Shown: piece after piece, positions 1-6,631 of the stretch
Numbering within the stretch: the stretch's first letter is position 1
Layout of the letters: every line of letters starts with the position of its first letter
From: an uncultured Clostridium sp.
GTDB lineage: Bacteria; Bacillota; Clostridia; Lachnospirales; Lachnospiraceae
DNA length: 9,943 bases
Direction: 5' to 3'
Assembly (NCBI GenBank): GCA_958349075.1
Contig: CATWBR010000145.1
Location: 1-9,943, forward strand
Translations under genes and position numbers: made by a program
The notes under the pieces: generated by a model
The model's input: only the letters and a program-made list of their open reading frames with translations
What the model was told of the DNA's origin: nothing
Databases searched by the model: none

Positions 1-151
1 ATATATTGGTTTTGGGATATCCTCTCAAAACTAAAATAAATAAGGCGAAAGAACTATCATTACGGAGTAGTACTCTCGTCTTTTTTGATGGGTTGCAATG
101 AAAAGTCTGCAAAGCGCGCTTTTCGTTGTTTTAAAGAAATGGAGAACTGGT

Positions 152-490
152 ATGGTCAAAATTTTTCCGGAAGATTCGGTATTTATCACAGGAGTTGCCA
201 AGGTATCAAAGGAAGATGCCATCAATGCCATGTACGGCGCATTTTCCCTCAGTATGATAATTGATATTCATACGAACACGATTATCAATGCCAGCGCAAA
301 CATGGTTATGGAGGACACCAATCTCTTTTTAAGAGAAATCCTCGTTGAAAAAAACATTGTCACCGATATCGCCCTCATTAGCGAAATCATTAAAAAAAGG
401 TTCCTGGCACTGGCCCAAAAGGCGGTTCTTGTCGCTCTGCGGGATGCGCAGAACCGTTATCTGATGGCGTATCCTGAAGCCAAGCTGTAG
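152..490 (+). CDS. DUF3870 family protein, copy 1
   Basis: A small protein of 112 residues with no known function; I recognise it as a DUF3870 family member from its overall pattern. Conserved points include G14, AK at 16-17, the S-x-EDAI stretch at 19-24, G29, the AL-x-QK motif at 86-90 and DA-x-NRY at 98-103. It is clearly homologous to the protein at 7794-8114, with 34 identities over about 104 ungapped positions by hand count. It has no signal peptide or membrane segment, so it is probably cytoplasmic. The start at 152 is preferred over the in-frame ATG at 98 because a GGAG ribosome binding site lies at 141-144, seven bases upstream, while the earlier ATG has none and would add an 18-residue extension absent from the paralogue. 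The gene is followed by a terminator and then by the SHMT-like gene on the same strand. The family assignment is fairly secure; the role is unknown. Confidence 0.8.
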   Translation: MVKIFPEDSVFITGVAKVSKEDAINAMYGAFSLSMIIDIHTNTIINASANMVMEDTNLFLREILVEKNIVTDIALISEIIKKRFLALAQKAVLVALRDAQNRYLMAYPEAKL

Positions 491-523
491 CGTTTTAACA
501 TCCATTATACTATCTTTTTTAAA

Positions 524-549
524 GATTATTCGGTCACCCCCGATTAATC
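524..549. repeat. Imperfect inverted repeat before the terminator
   Basis: GATTATTCGG at 524-533 pairs with CCGATTAATC at 540-549 over nine of ten positions around a six-base loop. It lies between the DUF3870 stop codon and the terminator. It may be an operator or the first stem of the structured leader of the SHMT-like gene; the sequence does not decide between these. Confidence 0.4.
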
Positions 550-557
550 ATCTTAGG

Positions 558-607
558 GAAGAACAAACCCGGCATTGCAACCAATGTCTGTTTGTTCTTC
601 TTTTTTT
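558..607 (+). terminator. Intrinsic terminator after the first DUF3870 gene
   Basis: Arms GAAGAACAAAC (558-568) and GTTTGTTCTTC (590-600) pair perfectly over 11 bp. A nested CATTG/CAATG stem lies in the loop, and seven T residues follow at 601-607. It could end the DUF3870 transcript, or act as an attenuator for the SHMT-like and glutamate dehydrogenase genes, since I see no convincing promoter between it and 737. Confidence 0.85.
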
Positions 608-736
608 ATATCACGGGAATTGCTCCCGTGACGGAGAAAGGTGTTCCAACCGCACCTTTCCCCACATTCTACAGAGTAGAATTGCCGGCAGGCGTTCGAA
701 ATAAACCACAAACTATTTATGAAAGGGGATTTTCTC
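608..736 (+). promoter_or_regulatory. Hairpin-rich leader of the SHMT-like/GDH operon
   Basis: Three successive perfect hairpins fill the untranslated stretch: CACGGGA/TCCCGTG (612-618 with 624-630), GAAAGGTG/CACCTTTC (636-643 with 653-660) and ATTCTAC/GTAGAAT (666-672 with 676-682). The 8-bp palindrome TGCCGGCA follows at 683-690. The ribosome binding site AAAGGGG is at 722-728. I compared the stretch from memory with glycine, THF, ZTP (pfl) and T-box leaders and found no convincing match. It may be a structured RNA regulator or only a set of protein-binding dyads. Confidence 0.45.
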
Positions 737-2065
737 ATGTCCAACTCAACAAAACAGGATGCTGTCAAATTACTTGATGTCTTTGACCCTGAAATGTCCG
801 GCCTTCTTCACCGCGAAGAAAAGCGCCAGTTTGAAACAATCGGTCTTATTGCTTCAGAAAACGTTGTTTCCCCACTCGCTTCCGCCCTAGAAGGTTCCGC
901 ATTCACAAACAAAAACACCGAGGGATACCCGGGAAAACGGTTCGTAGGCGGCTGCCAGTTGGCAGACCAGGCCGAGCTTCTTGCCATTGAACGTGTCAAG
1001 AAGGTCTTTGGCGCCGAACACGCCAATATCCAGTCAGGCAACGCTACCATTGCCAATATGGCGGTTCTCACCGGATTATTAAAAAAAGGCGATACCTTCC
1101 TTGCCCTTGAACTCGACAACGGAGGCCACTTAAGCCACGGAGCCAAATTCCATTACAGCGGCCGGGAATTTAATGCCCTTCACTATGGCGTAAATAAAGA
1201 GACCGAGCGCATTGATATGGAGCAGATTCGGCAGATGGCCCTCGAAAACAGGCCAAAACTCATTGTAACAGGCGCGTCTTCCTATCCGCGCACAATCGAC
1301 TACAAAGCATTCCGGGAAATCTGCGATGAAGTGGGCGCCTATTTCTGGGTGGACTGTGCCCATGACTGCGGCCTGATTGCCGGCGGCGCAATCCCCAGCC
1401 CGGTTCCCTACGCCGACGTAATTACCATGTCTACCCAAAAAACACTCAGGGGGCCCCGCGGATGCGGCGTTATCCTCTGTCGCAAGGAACTGGGCCAGAA
1501 AATCGACCGCGGTGTATTCCCAAGACTTCAGGGCGGCCCCAAAGGCGACATGCTGGCTGCACGCGGAGTCCTCTTCCAGGAACTGCTTCAGCCCGAGTTT
1601 AAAGAATATGCAAAGCAGGTCTGCCTGAATGCAAAATCCCTGGCAAAGGGCTGTAAAGATGAGGGAATGAGGCTGATTACCGGAGGCACGGATACACATA
1701 TGGTTATGCTGGATGTGACTCCCGTCATTGCCAACGGGCAGGAGGCGGAGACTCTTCTCTGCAGTCTCGGCATTATCACCAACAAAAATATGATTCCATA
1801 TGACACACTTCCGCCGAGTCTTGGCAGCGGCCTTAGAATCGGTTCCCCGACCATGACCACAAGGGGGGCTAAGGAAGAGGAAATGTACAATATCGGCCGT
1901 ATGCTGGGCAGGGGACTTAAGAACAAGGACAATCCGGCCGTACTCGATGAAATCAGGCAGGAGGTTTATAAAATCGCCACCTCCCATCCAATGTTCTCCA
2001 GCGAGTGGGTTTCCCCTGCCATCCGGGAAGAGTTTGAAAAAATGTTCTGCAGCCAGACCTGTTAA
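737..2065 (+). CDS. Divergent serine hydroxymethyltransferase-like PLP enzyme (GlyA family)
   Basis: A cytoplasmic fold-type I PLP enzyme of 442 residues, aligning with bacterial SHMT along its whole length. Retained features are the LIASEN motif (37-42), EGYPGKR (62-68), H131 that stacks on the cofactor, D206 and H209 in VDCAH, the Schiff-base lysine K235 in the TQKT motif, GPRG (239-242) and carboxylate-binding R367. Compared with E. coli GlyA as I remember it, several active-site residues differ: Y55 is N60, Y64 is F69, Y65 is V70, H228 is Q234, and the HSGSQ phosphate loop reads GNATI. The aligned tyrosines are important for THF-dependent activity in characterised SHMTs. The enzyme therefore probably binds an amino acid through PLP but may not be a normal SHMT; an aldolase or another PLP reaction is possible. 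The start at 737 has AAAGGGG eight bases upstream; the ATG at 719 has none. The stop is 36 bases before the glutamate dehydrogenase start, suggesting one operon. The family is certain, the reaction is not. Confidence 0.85.
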   Translation: MSNSTKQDAVKLLDVFDPEMSGLLHREEKRQFETIGLIASENVVSPLASALEGSAFTNKNTEGYPGKRFVGGCQLADQAELLAIERVKKVFGAEHANIQSGNATIANMAVLTGLLKKGDTFLALELDNGGHLSHGAKFHYSGREFNALHYGVNKETERIDMEQIRQMALENRPKLIVTGASSYPRTIDYKAFREICDEVGAYFWVDCAHDCGLIAGGAIPSPVPYADVITMSTQKTLRGPRGCGVILCRKELGQKIDRGVFPRLQGGPKGDMLAARGVLFQELLQPEFKEYAKQVCLNAKSLAKGCKDEGMRLITGGTDTHMVMLDVTPVIANGQEAETLLCSLGIITNKNMIPYDTLPPSLGSGLRIGSPTMTTRGAKEEEMYNIGRMLGRGLKNKDNPAVLDEIRQEVYKIATSHPMFSSEWVSPAIREEFEKMFCSQTC

Positions 2066-2101
2066 CTTTCCAAAAGCGTCTATTTAAGAGGAGGTATTTC
2101 A

Positions 2102-3454
2102 ATGAATGCATATATAGAAAAAGTTTTGAATGAGGTAAGAGTAAAGAATGCAAATGAACCGGAGTTTGTCCAGACGGTCGAAGAAGTTCTCACTTCTTTA
2201 AGTCCTGTTATCGACGCGCATCCTGAATATGAGGATAACGCGCTTCTGGAAAGGATGGTCATTCCAGAGAGAGTTATCGAATTCCGGGTACCCTGGGAGG
2301 ACGACAACGGAAAAATCCATGTTAACACAGGATACAGGGTGCAGTTTAACGGCGCTATCGGGCCATATAAAGGAGGACTCCGTTTTTCACCGGAAGTAAA
2401 TCTTTCGGTTGTCAAGTTTCTCGGTTTTGAACAGACCTTTAAGGACAGCCTGACAACGCTTCCAATGGGCGGCGCCAAGGGCGGCTGCGATTTTGATCCC
2501 AACGGAAAAAGCGACAGGGAGGTAATGCGGTTCTGTCAGGCTTTTATGACTGAATTGTACCGGCATATCGGACCGGATGTGGACGTTCCTGCCGGTGACC
2601 TCGGCGTCGGAGCCCGCGAAGTCGGATACCTGTACGGCCAGTACCGCAAAATTGTCGGCGGATTTAAAAACGGCGTCCTTACAGGAAAAGGCAGATCCTT
2701 CGGCGGCTCCCTCATCCGCCCGGAAGCTACCGGCTACGGTTCCGTTTATTATGTGGAAGCAGTTATGAAGCATGAAAACGACACTCTGGCCGGAAAGACC
2801 GTTGCCCTGGCCGGATTCGGCAATGTGGCCTGGGGCGCTGCCAAGAAGCTCGCCGAATTGGGCGCCAAAGCAGTTACACTCTCCGGACCGGACGGATATA
2901 TCTACGATCCCGACGGCATTGTAACCGATGAGAAAATCAGTTACATGCTGGAAATGAGAGCATCCGGACGCAACAAGGTCCAGGATTATGCAGATAAATT
3001 CGGTGTGCCGTTCTACCCAGGCGAGAAACCCTGGGGACAGAAAGTTGACATCATAATGCCCTGCGCTACCCAGAATGATATCGATTTGGAACAGGCGCAA
3101 AAAATTGTTTCAAACAGCGTTAAGTATTACATTGAAGTTGCCAATATGCCCACTACAAATGAGGCGCTTAAATTCCTGATGGAACAGCCGGGCATGGTGG
3201 TTGCACCTTCTAAGGCCGTCAATGCCGGCGGCGTGCTTGTATCCGGCCTTGAGATGAGCCAGAACAGTGAAAGGCTTTCGTGGACTGCCGAAGAAGTTGA
3301 CTCAAAACTGCATCAGATTATGACCGAGATTCATGACGGCTCGGCCGCCGCCGCAAAACGGTACGGCCTTGGGTATAATCTGGTCGCAGGCGCTAACATT
3401 GTAGGCTTCCAGAAGGTCGCGGACGCTATGATGGCCCAGGGTATTGCATGGTAA
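2102..3454 (+). CDS. gdh: NAD-specific glutamate dehydrogenase
   Basis: Catalyses the reversible oxidative deamination of glutamate to 2-oxoglutarate and ammonia as a cytoplasmic hexamer, the entry step of glutamate fermentation in clostridia. The 450-residue protein matches the well-studied C. symbiosum enzyme very closely from memory. Substrate-binding and catalytic residues K90, K114, K126, D166 and S381 correspond to K89, K113, K125, D165 and S380 of that enzyme, which is numbered without Met. The N-terminal catalytic domain spans roughly residues 1-200 and the Rossmann domain about 200-420, with GFGNVA at 238-243. F239 and P263 match the positions linked to NAD rather than NADP preference. 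AGGAGG lies just upstream of the ATG. The gene follows the SHMT-like gene by 36 bases and is probably cotranscribed with it. NAD specificity is inferred from similarity; an NADP-using GdhA is less likely. Confidence 0.95.
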   Translation: MNAYIEKVLNEVRVKNANEPEFVQTVEEVLTSLSPVIDAHPEYEDNALLERMVIPERVIEFRVPWEDDNGKIHVNTGYRVQFNGAIGPYKGGLRFSPEVNLSVVKFLGFEQTFKDSLTTLPMGGAKGGCDFDPNGKSDREVMRFCQAFMTELYRHIGPDVDVPAGDLGVGAREVGYLYGQYRKIVGGFKNGVLTGKGRSFGGSLIRPEATGYGSVYYVEAVMKHENDTLAGKTVALAGFGNVAWGAAKKLAELGAKAVTLSGPDGYIYDPDGIVTDEKISYMLEMRASGRNKVQDYADKFGVPFYPGEKPWGQKVDIIMPCATQNDIDLEQAQKIVSNSVKYYIEVANMPTTNEALKFLMEQPGMVVAPSKAVNAGGVLVSGLEMSQNSERLSWTAEEVDSKLHQIMTEIHDGSAAAAKRYGLGYNLVAGANIVGFQKVADAMMAQGIAW

Positions 3455-3495
3455 TTTTCTTCCGGAAATCTTCCGGTTCCGCATCATAGACAAAT

Positions 3496-3560
3496 CGCCC
3501 GGTATCTGCCCCAAAAATAGCGCCCTATATCTGTTAAAAACAGGTACCGGGCGCTATTTT
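3496..3560. terminator. Bidirectional terminator with a competing hairpin
   Basis: AAAATAGCGCCC (3514-3525) pairs perfectly with GGGCGCTATTTT (3549-3560), with an A-run on one side and a T-run on the other, so it can end both the glutamate dehydrogenase transcript and the converging CoA-transferase transcript. A nested CTGTT/AACAG stem lies in its loop (3531-3543). A second helix is possible between CGCCCGGTATCTG (3496-3508) and CAGGTACCGGGCG (3541-3553), with one G-U pair. It shares bases 3549-3553 with the terminator, so the two helices exclude each other. Confidence 0.8.
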
Positions 3561-3561
3561 G

Positions 3562-3614
3562 ACGATTCTTGCTCTTTTTACGATTCTTGTTATTTTTGCG
3601 CTTCTTGCTATTTT
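3562..3614. repeat. Three degenerate 18-bp tandem repeats
   Basis: Units starting at 3562, 3580 and 3598 follow the pattern ACGATTCTTG followed by a T-rich tail, the third beginning GCGCTTCTTG. The block lies between the bidirectional terminator and the stop codon of the CoA-transferase gene. No function is evident; it may be a simple tandem duplication in non-coding DNA. Confidence 0.5.
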
Positions 3615-3665
3615 GCGCTCCTTACACTTCACGGCATTGTATCACTGTCACTTAAAATCCGGCTA

Positions 3666-5000
3666 TTACCAAATACCATACTCTTTCGCTTTATCCCTCA
3701 GCTCATCGCGGAAATCGGGATGAGCGATGTTAATTAACGCCTCCGCCCTCTCGGCCACATTTCTTCCGCGCAGCCAGGCGATTCCATACTCGGTTACAAC
3801 ATAATCCGTATCGTTCCTGGATGTAGTTACGACGGCCCCCTCGTGCAGGAAGGGCACAATCTTGGATCGCAGCACTTCCCCGCCGTTCTCATCCTTGGCC
3901 CTGTATGTGGAATGCATTGCAATGATGGACTTGCCGCCCTTTGACATCTGGGAACCCTGCACCGTCTCAGACTGGCCGCCGGTGCCGGACCACTGATCAT
4001 AGCCCACCGTCTCGGAGGCGCACTGGCCGGTGAGATCCACCTCCAGAGTGGCATTGACCGAGACAAATTGACTGTTGAGTCCAATCGTGTACGGGTCATT
4101 TGTAAAGGTACACGATTTAAACAGCACGGCCGGATTATTATCAATATAATCATAGAGACGCTTACTTCCCATCGTAAAAGAGCAGACAGAATACCCATTG
4201 AGAAGACCTTTGCAGGAATTATCCACTGCTCCGCACTCAATCAGATCGACCATGGTCTCCGTAAACATTTCAGTGTGAATCCCCAGATGCTTTTTACTCT
4301 TCAGCTCGGCGGCAACGGCATTGGGAATATTGCCGATTCCAAGCTGAATTGTGGAACCGTCCTCCACCAGGGAAGCCACATATTTTCCAATCTCTGCGTC
4401 CACTTCCGTATAGGGCGCAAGCTTGCTCACCGGGATGGGACGGTCGGATTCCACAAGGGCATCCGCCTCGGAGACATGTATCTGTGTGTCACCAAATGTG
4501 CGCGGAAAATTAGGGTTCACTTCCAGAATCGTCAGCGCTCCTCTGTCGATCAAATCCCGCTCATAGATTGCGCTCACCGAAAGTGACATATATCCGTGGC
4601 TGTCCATTGGGGAAACGGTTGCCAGGACTACCGGACGGCGCTTCTCATATTCCAGACGGCTCAGTACTTTACGTAGAACCGAGGTGGAACTCTGGGGAAT
4701 GGCGCTGACCATTTTCTTTTTATGCGCATCACGCAGCCCGGGGCTGAAAAACCATCCGTTATGGGACATCACACCCTGCATTTCGGGATCCTTGAATGCA
4801 TCATAATATTGTAACGGAAGACAGGTGTTGAGCGTGGTATTTTTTACTCCCGTCTCTTTCAGGTGCTGGAGGTGGGACAGGATGGCCGCAGGCTCCCCCG
4901 CTGCCTGTGCGGAAAACATATAGTCTCCGTCTTTTATCAGTTCAAGGGCCTCATCGGCTGTCATTACTTTTTCACGGTAGATTTCTTCGAATGATTTCAT
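3666..5000 (-). CDS. Acetyl-CoA hydrolase/transferase family CoA-transferase
   Basis: A 444-residue CoA-transferase of the family that holds 4-hydroxybutyrate CoA-transferase, butyryl-CoA:acetate CoA-transferase and Cat1-type enzymes. These move CoA between acyl-CoA and a free acid through a covalent glutamyl-CoA intermediate. Visible motifs are GIGNIP (221-226), the catalytic Glu candidate E244 in HTEMF, the Gly-rich SGTGGQ (338-343), VVTEYG (401-406) and the C-terminal IAHPDFR (425-431). The length and full set of motifs indicate an intact enzyme with both family domains. AGAGGAGAG lies just upstream of the ATG. The gene starts 46 bases after the end of the transporter gene on the same strand, so the two form an operon, probably controlled by the LysR-type regulator next door. 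The acid substrate cannot be read from the sequence; 4-hydroxybutyrate, butyrate/acetate or another short acid are all possible. Confidence 0.88.
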   Translation of the reverse strand: MKSFEEIYREKVMTADEALELIKDGDYMFSAQAAGEPAAILSHLQHLKETGVKNTTLNTCLPLQYYDAFKDPEMQGVMSHNGWFFSPGLRDAHKKKMVSAIPQSSTSVLRKVLSRLEYEKRRPVVLATVSPMDSHGYMSLSVSAIYERDLIDRGALTILEVNPNFPRTFGDTQIHVSEADALVESDRPIPVSKLAPYTEVDAEIGKYVASLVEDGSTIQLGIGNIPNAVAAELKSKKHLGIHTEMFTETMVDLIECGAVDNSCKGLLNGYSVCSFTMGSKRLYDYIDNNPAVLFKSCTFTNDPYTIGLNSQFVSVNATLEVDLTGQCASETVGYDQWSGTGGQSETVQGSQMSKGGKSIIAMHSTYRAKDENGGEVLRSKIVPFLHEGAVVTTSRNDTDYVVTEYGIAWLRGRNVAERAEALINIAHPDFRDELRDKAKEYGIW

Positions 5001-5046
5001 TTTTACTCTCCTCTTCTATTTATAATATCCGCTGTCGGCGGTAACC

Positions 5047-6276
5047 TTAGCTGCATTTAAGTTTGGCATCGGACGTTTCTTTTGCGCTGTCCTTCCCTGT
5101 TTCCGGCAGAAGGAAGGAGCCCAGGAAAAACGTAACGCTCATAATCAGGGCAAAATTCAATCCCATTCCGTAACCGAACCGGTCGATAATGAAACCGATG
5201 GTAAAATAGGCGGCAGTTTCAATAATATAGGACAGTGCCCAGAAAAGTCCCATAATTGTTGTCAGTTTGGCCGGTGTCATTCCCGGAAGTTCCTGGGGAA
5301 TCATCATCAGGGAGCTGACCGGCAGGAACATAAACAGTCCGATGAGAAGAGCCGCCGCCGCGGACAGGGCTCCGTTGTCCGTTCTGAACATCAGAACGCC
5401 GAACAATGTCATTGCAAGGCCGGAGATGCGGATCACCGGAAGGCGTTTAAAATACACTCTCCCCATTGCAATGGCAAGCAGGGAACCTATGATTCCGCCC
5501 ACCGCCACGAGCGTGCTCAGTGCCTTGCTGCTGATTGCCGTTGCGCCTGAAATCGGAAAGATATTCAGCATAACAATATAAAAAGTAAGCAGACCGGAAT
5601 AGGTAAACGGCAGAATCCAGTTAATCTTTTCTTTCAGGGCCTGGCCTATCGTATACGGCGCCTGTTTTGACCCGGTTCCCTGGTTCAGCTCAAAGTCCTG
5701 GCCGATAACCGGCCATAATACCCAGAGAAGTGCACTGACTGCCGCAAAAAATCCCATGCTGTACTGCCAGGTCTTGAGCCAGGCGATAACCGGCCCTACA
5801 ATTAACATGGCGACAATGCCGCCGAAATTGTATGCCGCGCCGTTCAGCGCATTGACCGTGAGACGTTTCTTAGACTCAAAATAATGAATCACCACGGGAC
5901 TGAAATATACTACATATAACGCTCCGCCGAATCCCATGATGAAACGGCCGAGAATGAACAGCCAGTACTGCGGGGCGAATATTGCCAGGGTGCTTCCCAG
6001 TACAATCAGCCCTGAACCAAGGCCGATGGCCTTTTTCGGATAGAGCCGGCTTAAAATCCCCGCGGCCATAAAGTTTCCGATGATCTTCGCCAGCGTAATC
6101 GCATTTGAAATAAAGGTTGCCGACGCAAAAGTTTTCAGGTTAAAATGTTCCATAATCTGCGGTGTCAGTGTACTCCCCGCAATCCAGTTTACCGCAAAAA
6201 ACGCATAGGTGAAAAACATTACGAACTCGATGATAACAGCTCTCGACGAAGAAGCTTTTGTTTGTTGATTCCCCAT
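5047..6276 (-). CDS. Major facilitator superfamily transporter
   Basis: A 409-residue integral membrane protein with about twelve hydrophobic segments in two halves, separated by a polar loop near residues 193-218, as in the major facilitator superfamily. The N terminus is a short polar tail before the first helix at about residue 13. The region around residues 67-88 occupies the place of the usual loop 2-3 motif, but the motif itself is degenerate, reading SRLYPKK. The overall look is closest to anion- or organic-acid-type members (NarK/CynX-like), though this is an impression, not a motif match. It is the first gene of an operon with the CoA-transferase, so the transported compound is plausibly an acid later activated as a CoA ester. 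A GAAAGG ribosome binding site lies about eleven bases before the ATG. The family is secure; substrate and direction of transport are unknown. Confidence 0.85.
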   Translation of the reverse strand: MGNQQTKASSSRAVIIEFVMFFTYAFFAVNWIAGSTLTPQIMEHFNLKTFASATFISNAITLAKIIGNFMAAGILSRLYPKKAIGLGSGLIVLGSTLAIFAPQYWLFILGRFIMGFGGALYVVYFSPVVIHYFESKKRLTVNALNGAAYNFGGIVAMLIVGPVIAWLKTWQYSMGFFAAVSALLWVLWPVIGQDFELNQGTGSKQAPYTIGQALKEKINWILPFTYSGLLTFYIVMLNIFPISGATAISSKALSTLVAVGGIIGSLLAIAMGRVYFKRLPVIRISGLAMTLFGVLMFRTDNGALSAAAALLIGLFMFLPVSSLMMIPQELPGMTPAKLTTIMGLFWALSYIIETAAYFTIGFIIDRFGYGMGLNFALIMSVTFFLGSFLLPETGKDSAKETSDAKLKCS

Positions 6277-6439
6277 AATTCACAATTCCTTTCCTCTTTT
6301 CAAGTGAAACCCATTTTCTGTAACTTTCTTTTTCAGGTTGTATCCCTTTATCGATAAATTCCAGCGCTGTTTTTTTGATGACAATGAAAATCTTCAGAAC
6401 GTGCTTTTCTGACACGCCTCTGTCCGCATGGCCATTGCG

Positions 6440-6521
6440 GCTTTGTGGTTTGATTATAGCATGGTGTTTTTCAAATGGAAAATAGCCTTTTTTAATGGGG
6501 TATGAATTCAATTCATACCCC
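6440..6521 (-). promoter_or_regulatory. Promoter and LysR-type operator of the transporter/CoA-transferase operon
   Basis: On the minus strand a perfect TATAAT lies at 6458-6453, with a weak -35 (TTTCCA) 17 bases upstream, giving an inferred start near 6446. A perfect 25-bp dyad lies at 6497-6521: arms of 12 bp (GGGGTATGAATT on the plus strand) around one central base. It contains T-N11-A, the core of LysR-type sites. Its centre falls at about -63, the usual position of the high-affinity site of such activators. The weak -35 fits an activated promoter. Confidence 0.7.
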
Positions 6522-6561
6522 AAAATAAGAACCGCCATGCAACGTGCAACGTCCGCCGCCG

Positions 6562-6624
6562 AAAAAAACAGAGTACAGGGTCAATGCCATTTGTAATATG
6601 ACATTAATCCTGCACTCTGTTTTT
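6562..6624 (-). terminator. Intrinsic terminator of the LysR-type gene
   Basis: On the minus strand AAAAACAGAGTGCAGG pairs with CCTGTACTCTGTTTTT (plus 6609-6624 and 6564-6579) with a single G-U pair. An inner AATGTCA/TGGCATT stem is present, and a run of seven T residues closes it. It begins eight bases past the stop codon, so the LysR-type gene and the transporter operon are separate transcripts. Confidence 0.85.
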
Positions 6625-6631
6625 CTTTCCG

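Noticed and set aside
64..86. Short dyad GAGTA-G-TACTC followed by a T-run
   Set aside because: As RNA it forms only four base pairs with a three-base loop, and the T-run starts several bases later; too weak to call a terminator.
98..151. 18-residue N-terminal extension of the first DUF3870 protein
   Set aside because: The upstream ATG has no ribosome binding site and the extension is absent from the paralogue.
608..736. Possible ZTP (pfl) or THF riboswitch before the SHMT-like gene
   Set aside because: A CGTGAC-GG...GGTG...CACC string recalls the ZTP aptamer, but the outer P1 pairing and the later CCGCCTGGGC-type element are missing; the THF core is not present either.
1130..1987. 285-residue minus-strand reading frame inside the SHMT-like gene
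   Set aside because: It is entirely antisense to a well-supported gene and has no recognisable domain or ribosome binding site.
3444..3737. 97-residue plus-strand reading frame after glutamate dehydrogenase
   Set aside because: It crosses the terminator and the tandem repeats and runs antisense into the CoA-transferase; the composition is repeat-derived.
6140..6538. 132-residue minus-strand reading frame overlapping the transporter start
   Set aside because: It runs through the promoter and out of frame into the transporter gene, has no recognisable domain and lacks a ribosome binding site.
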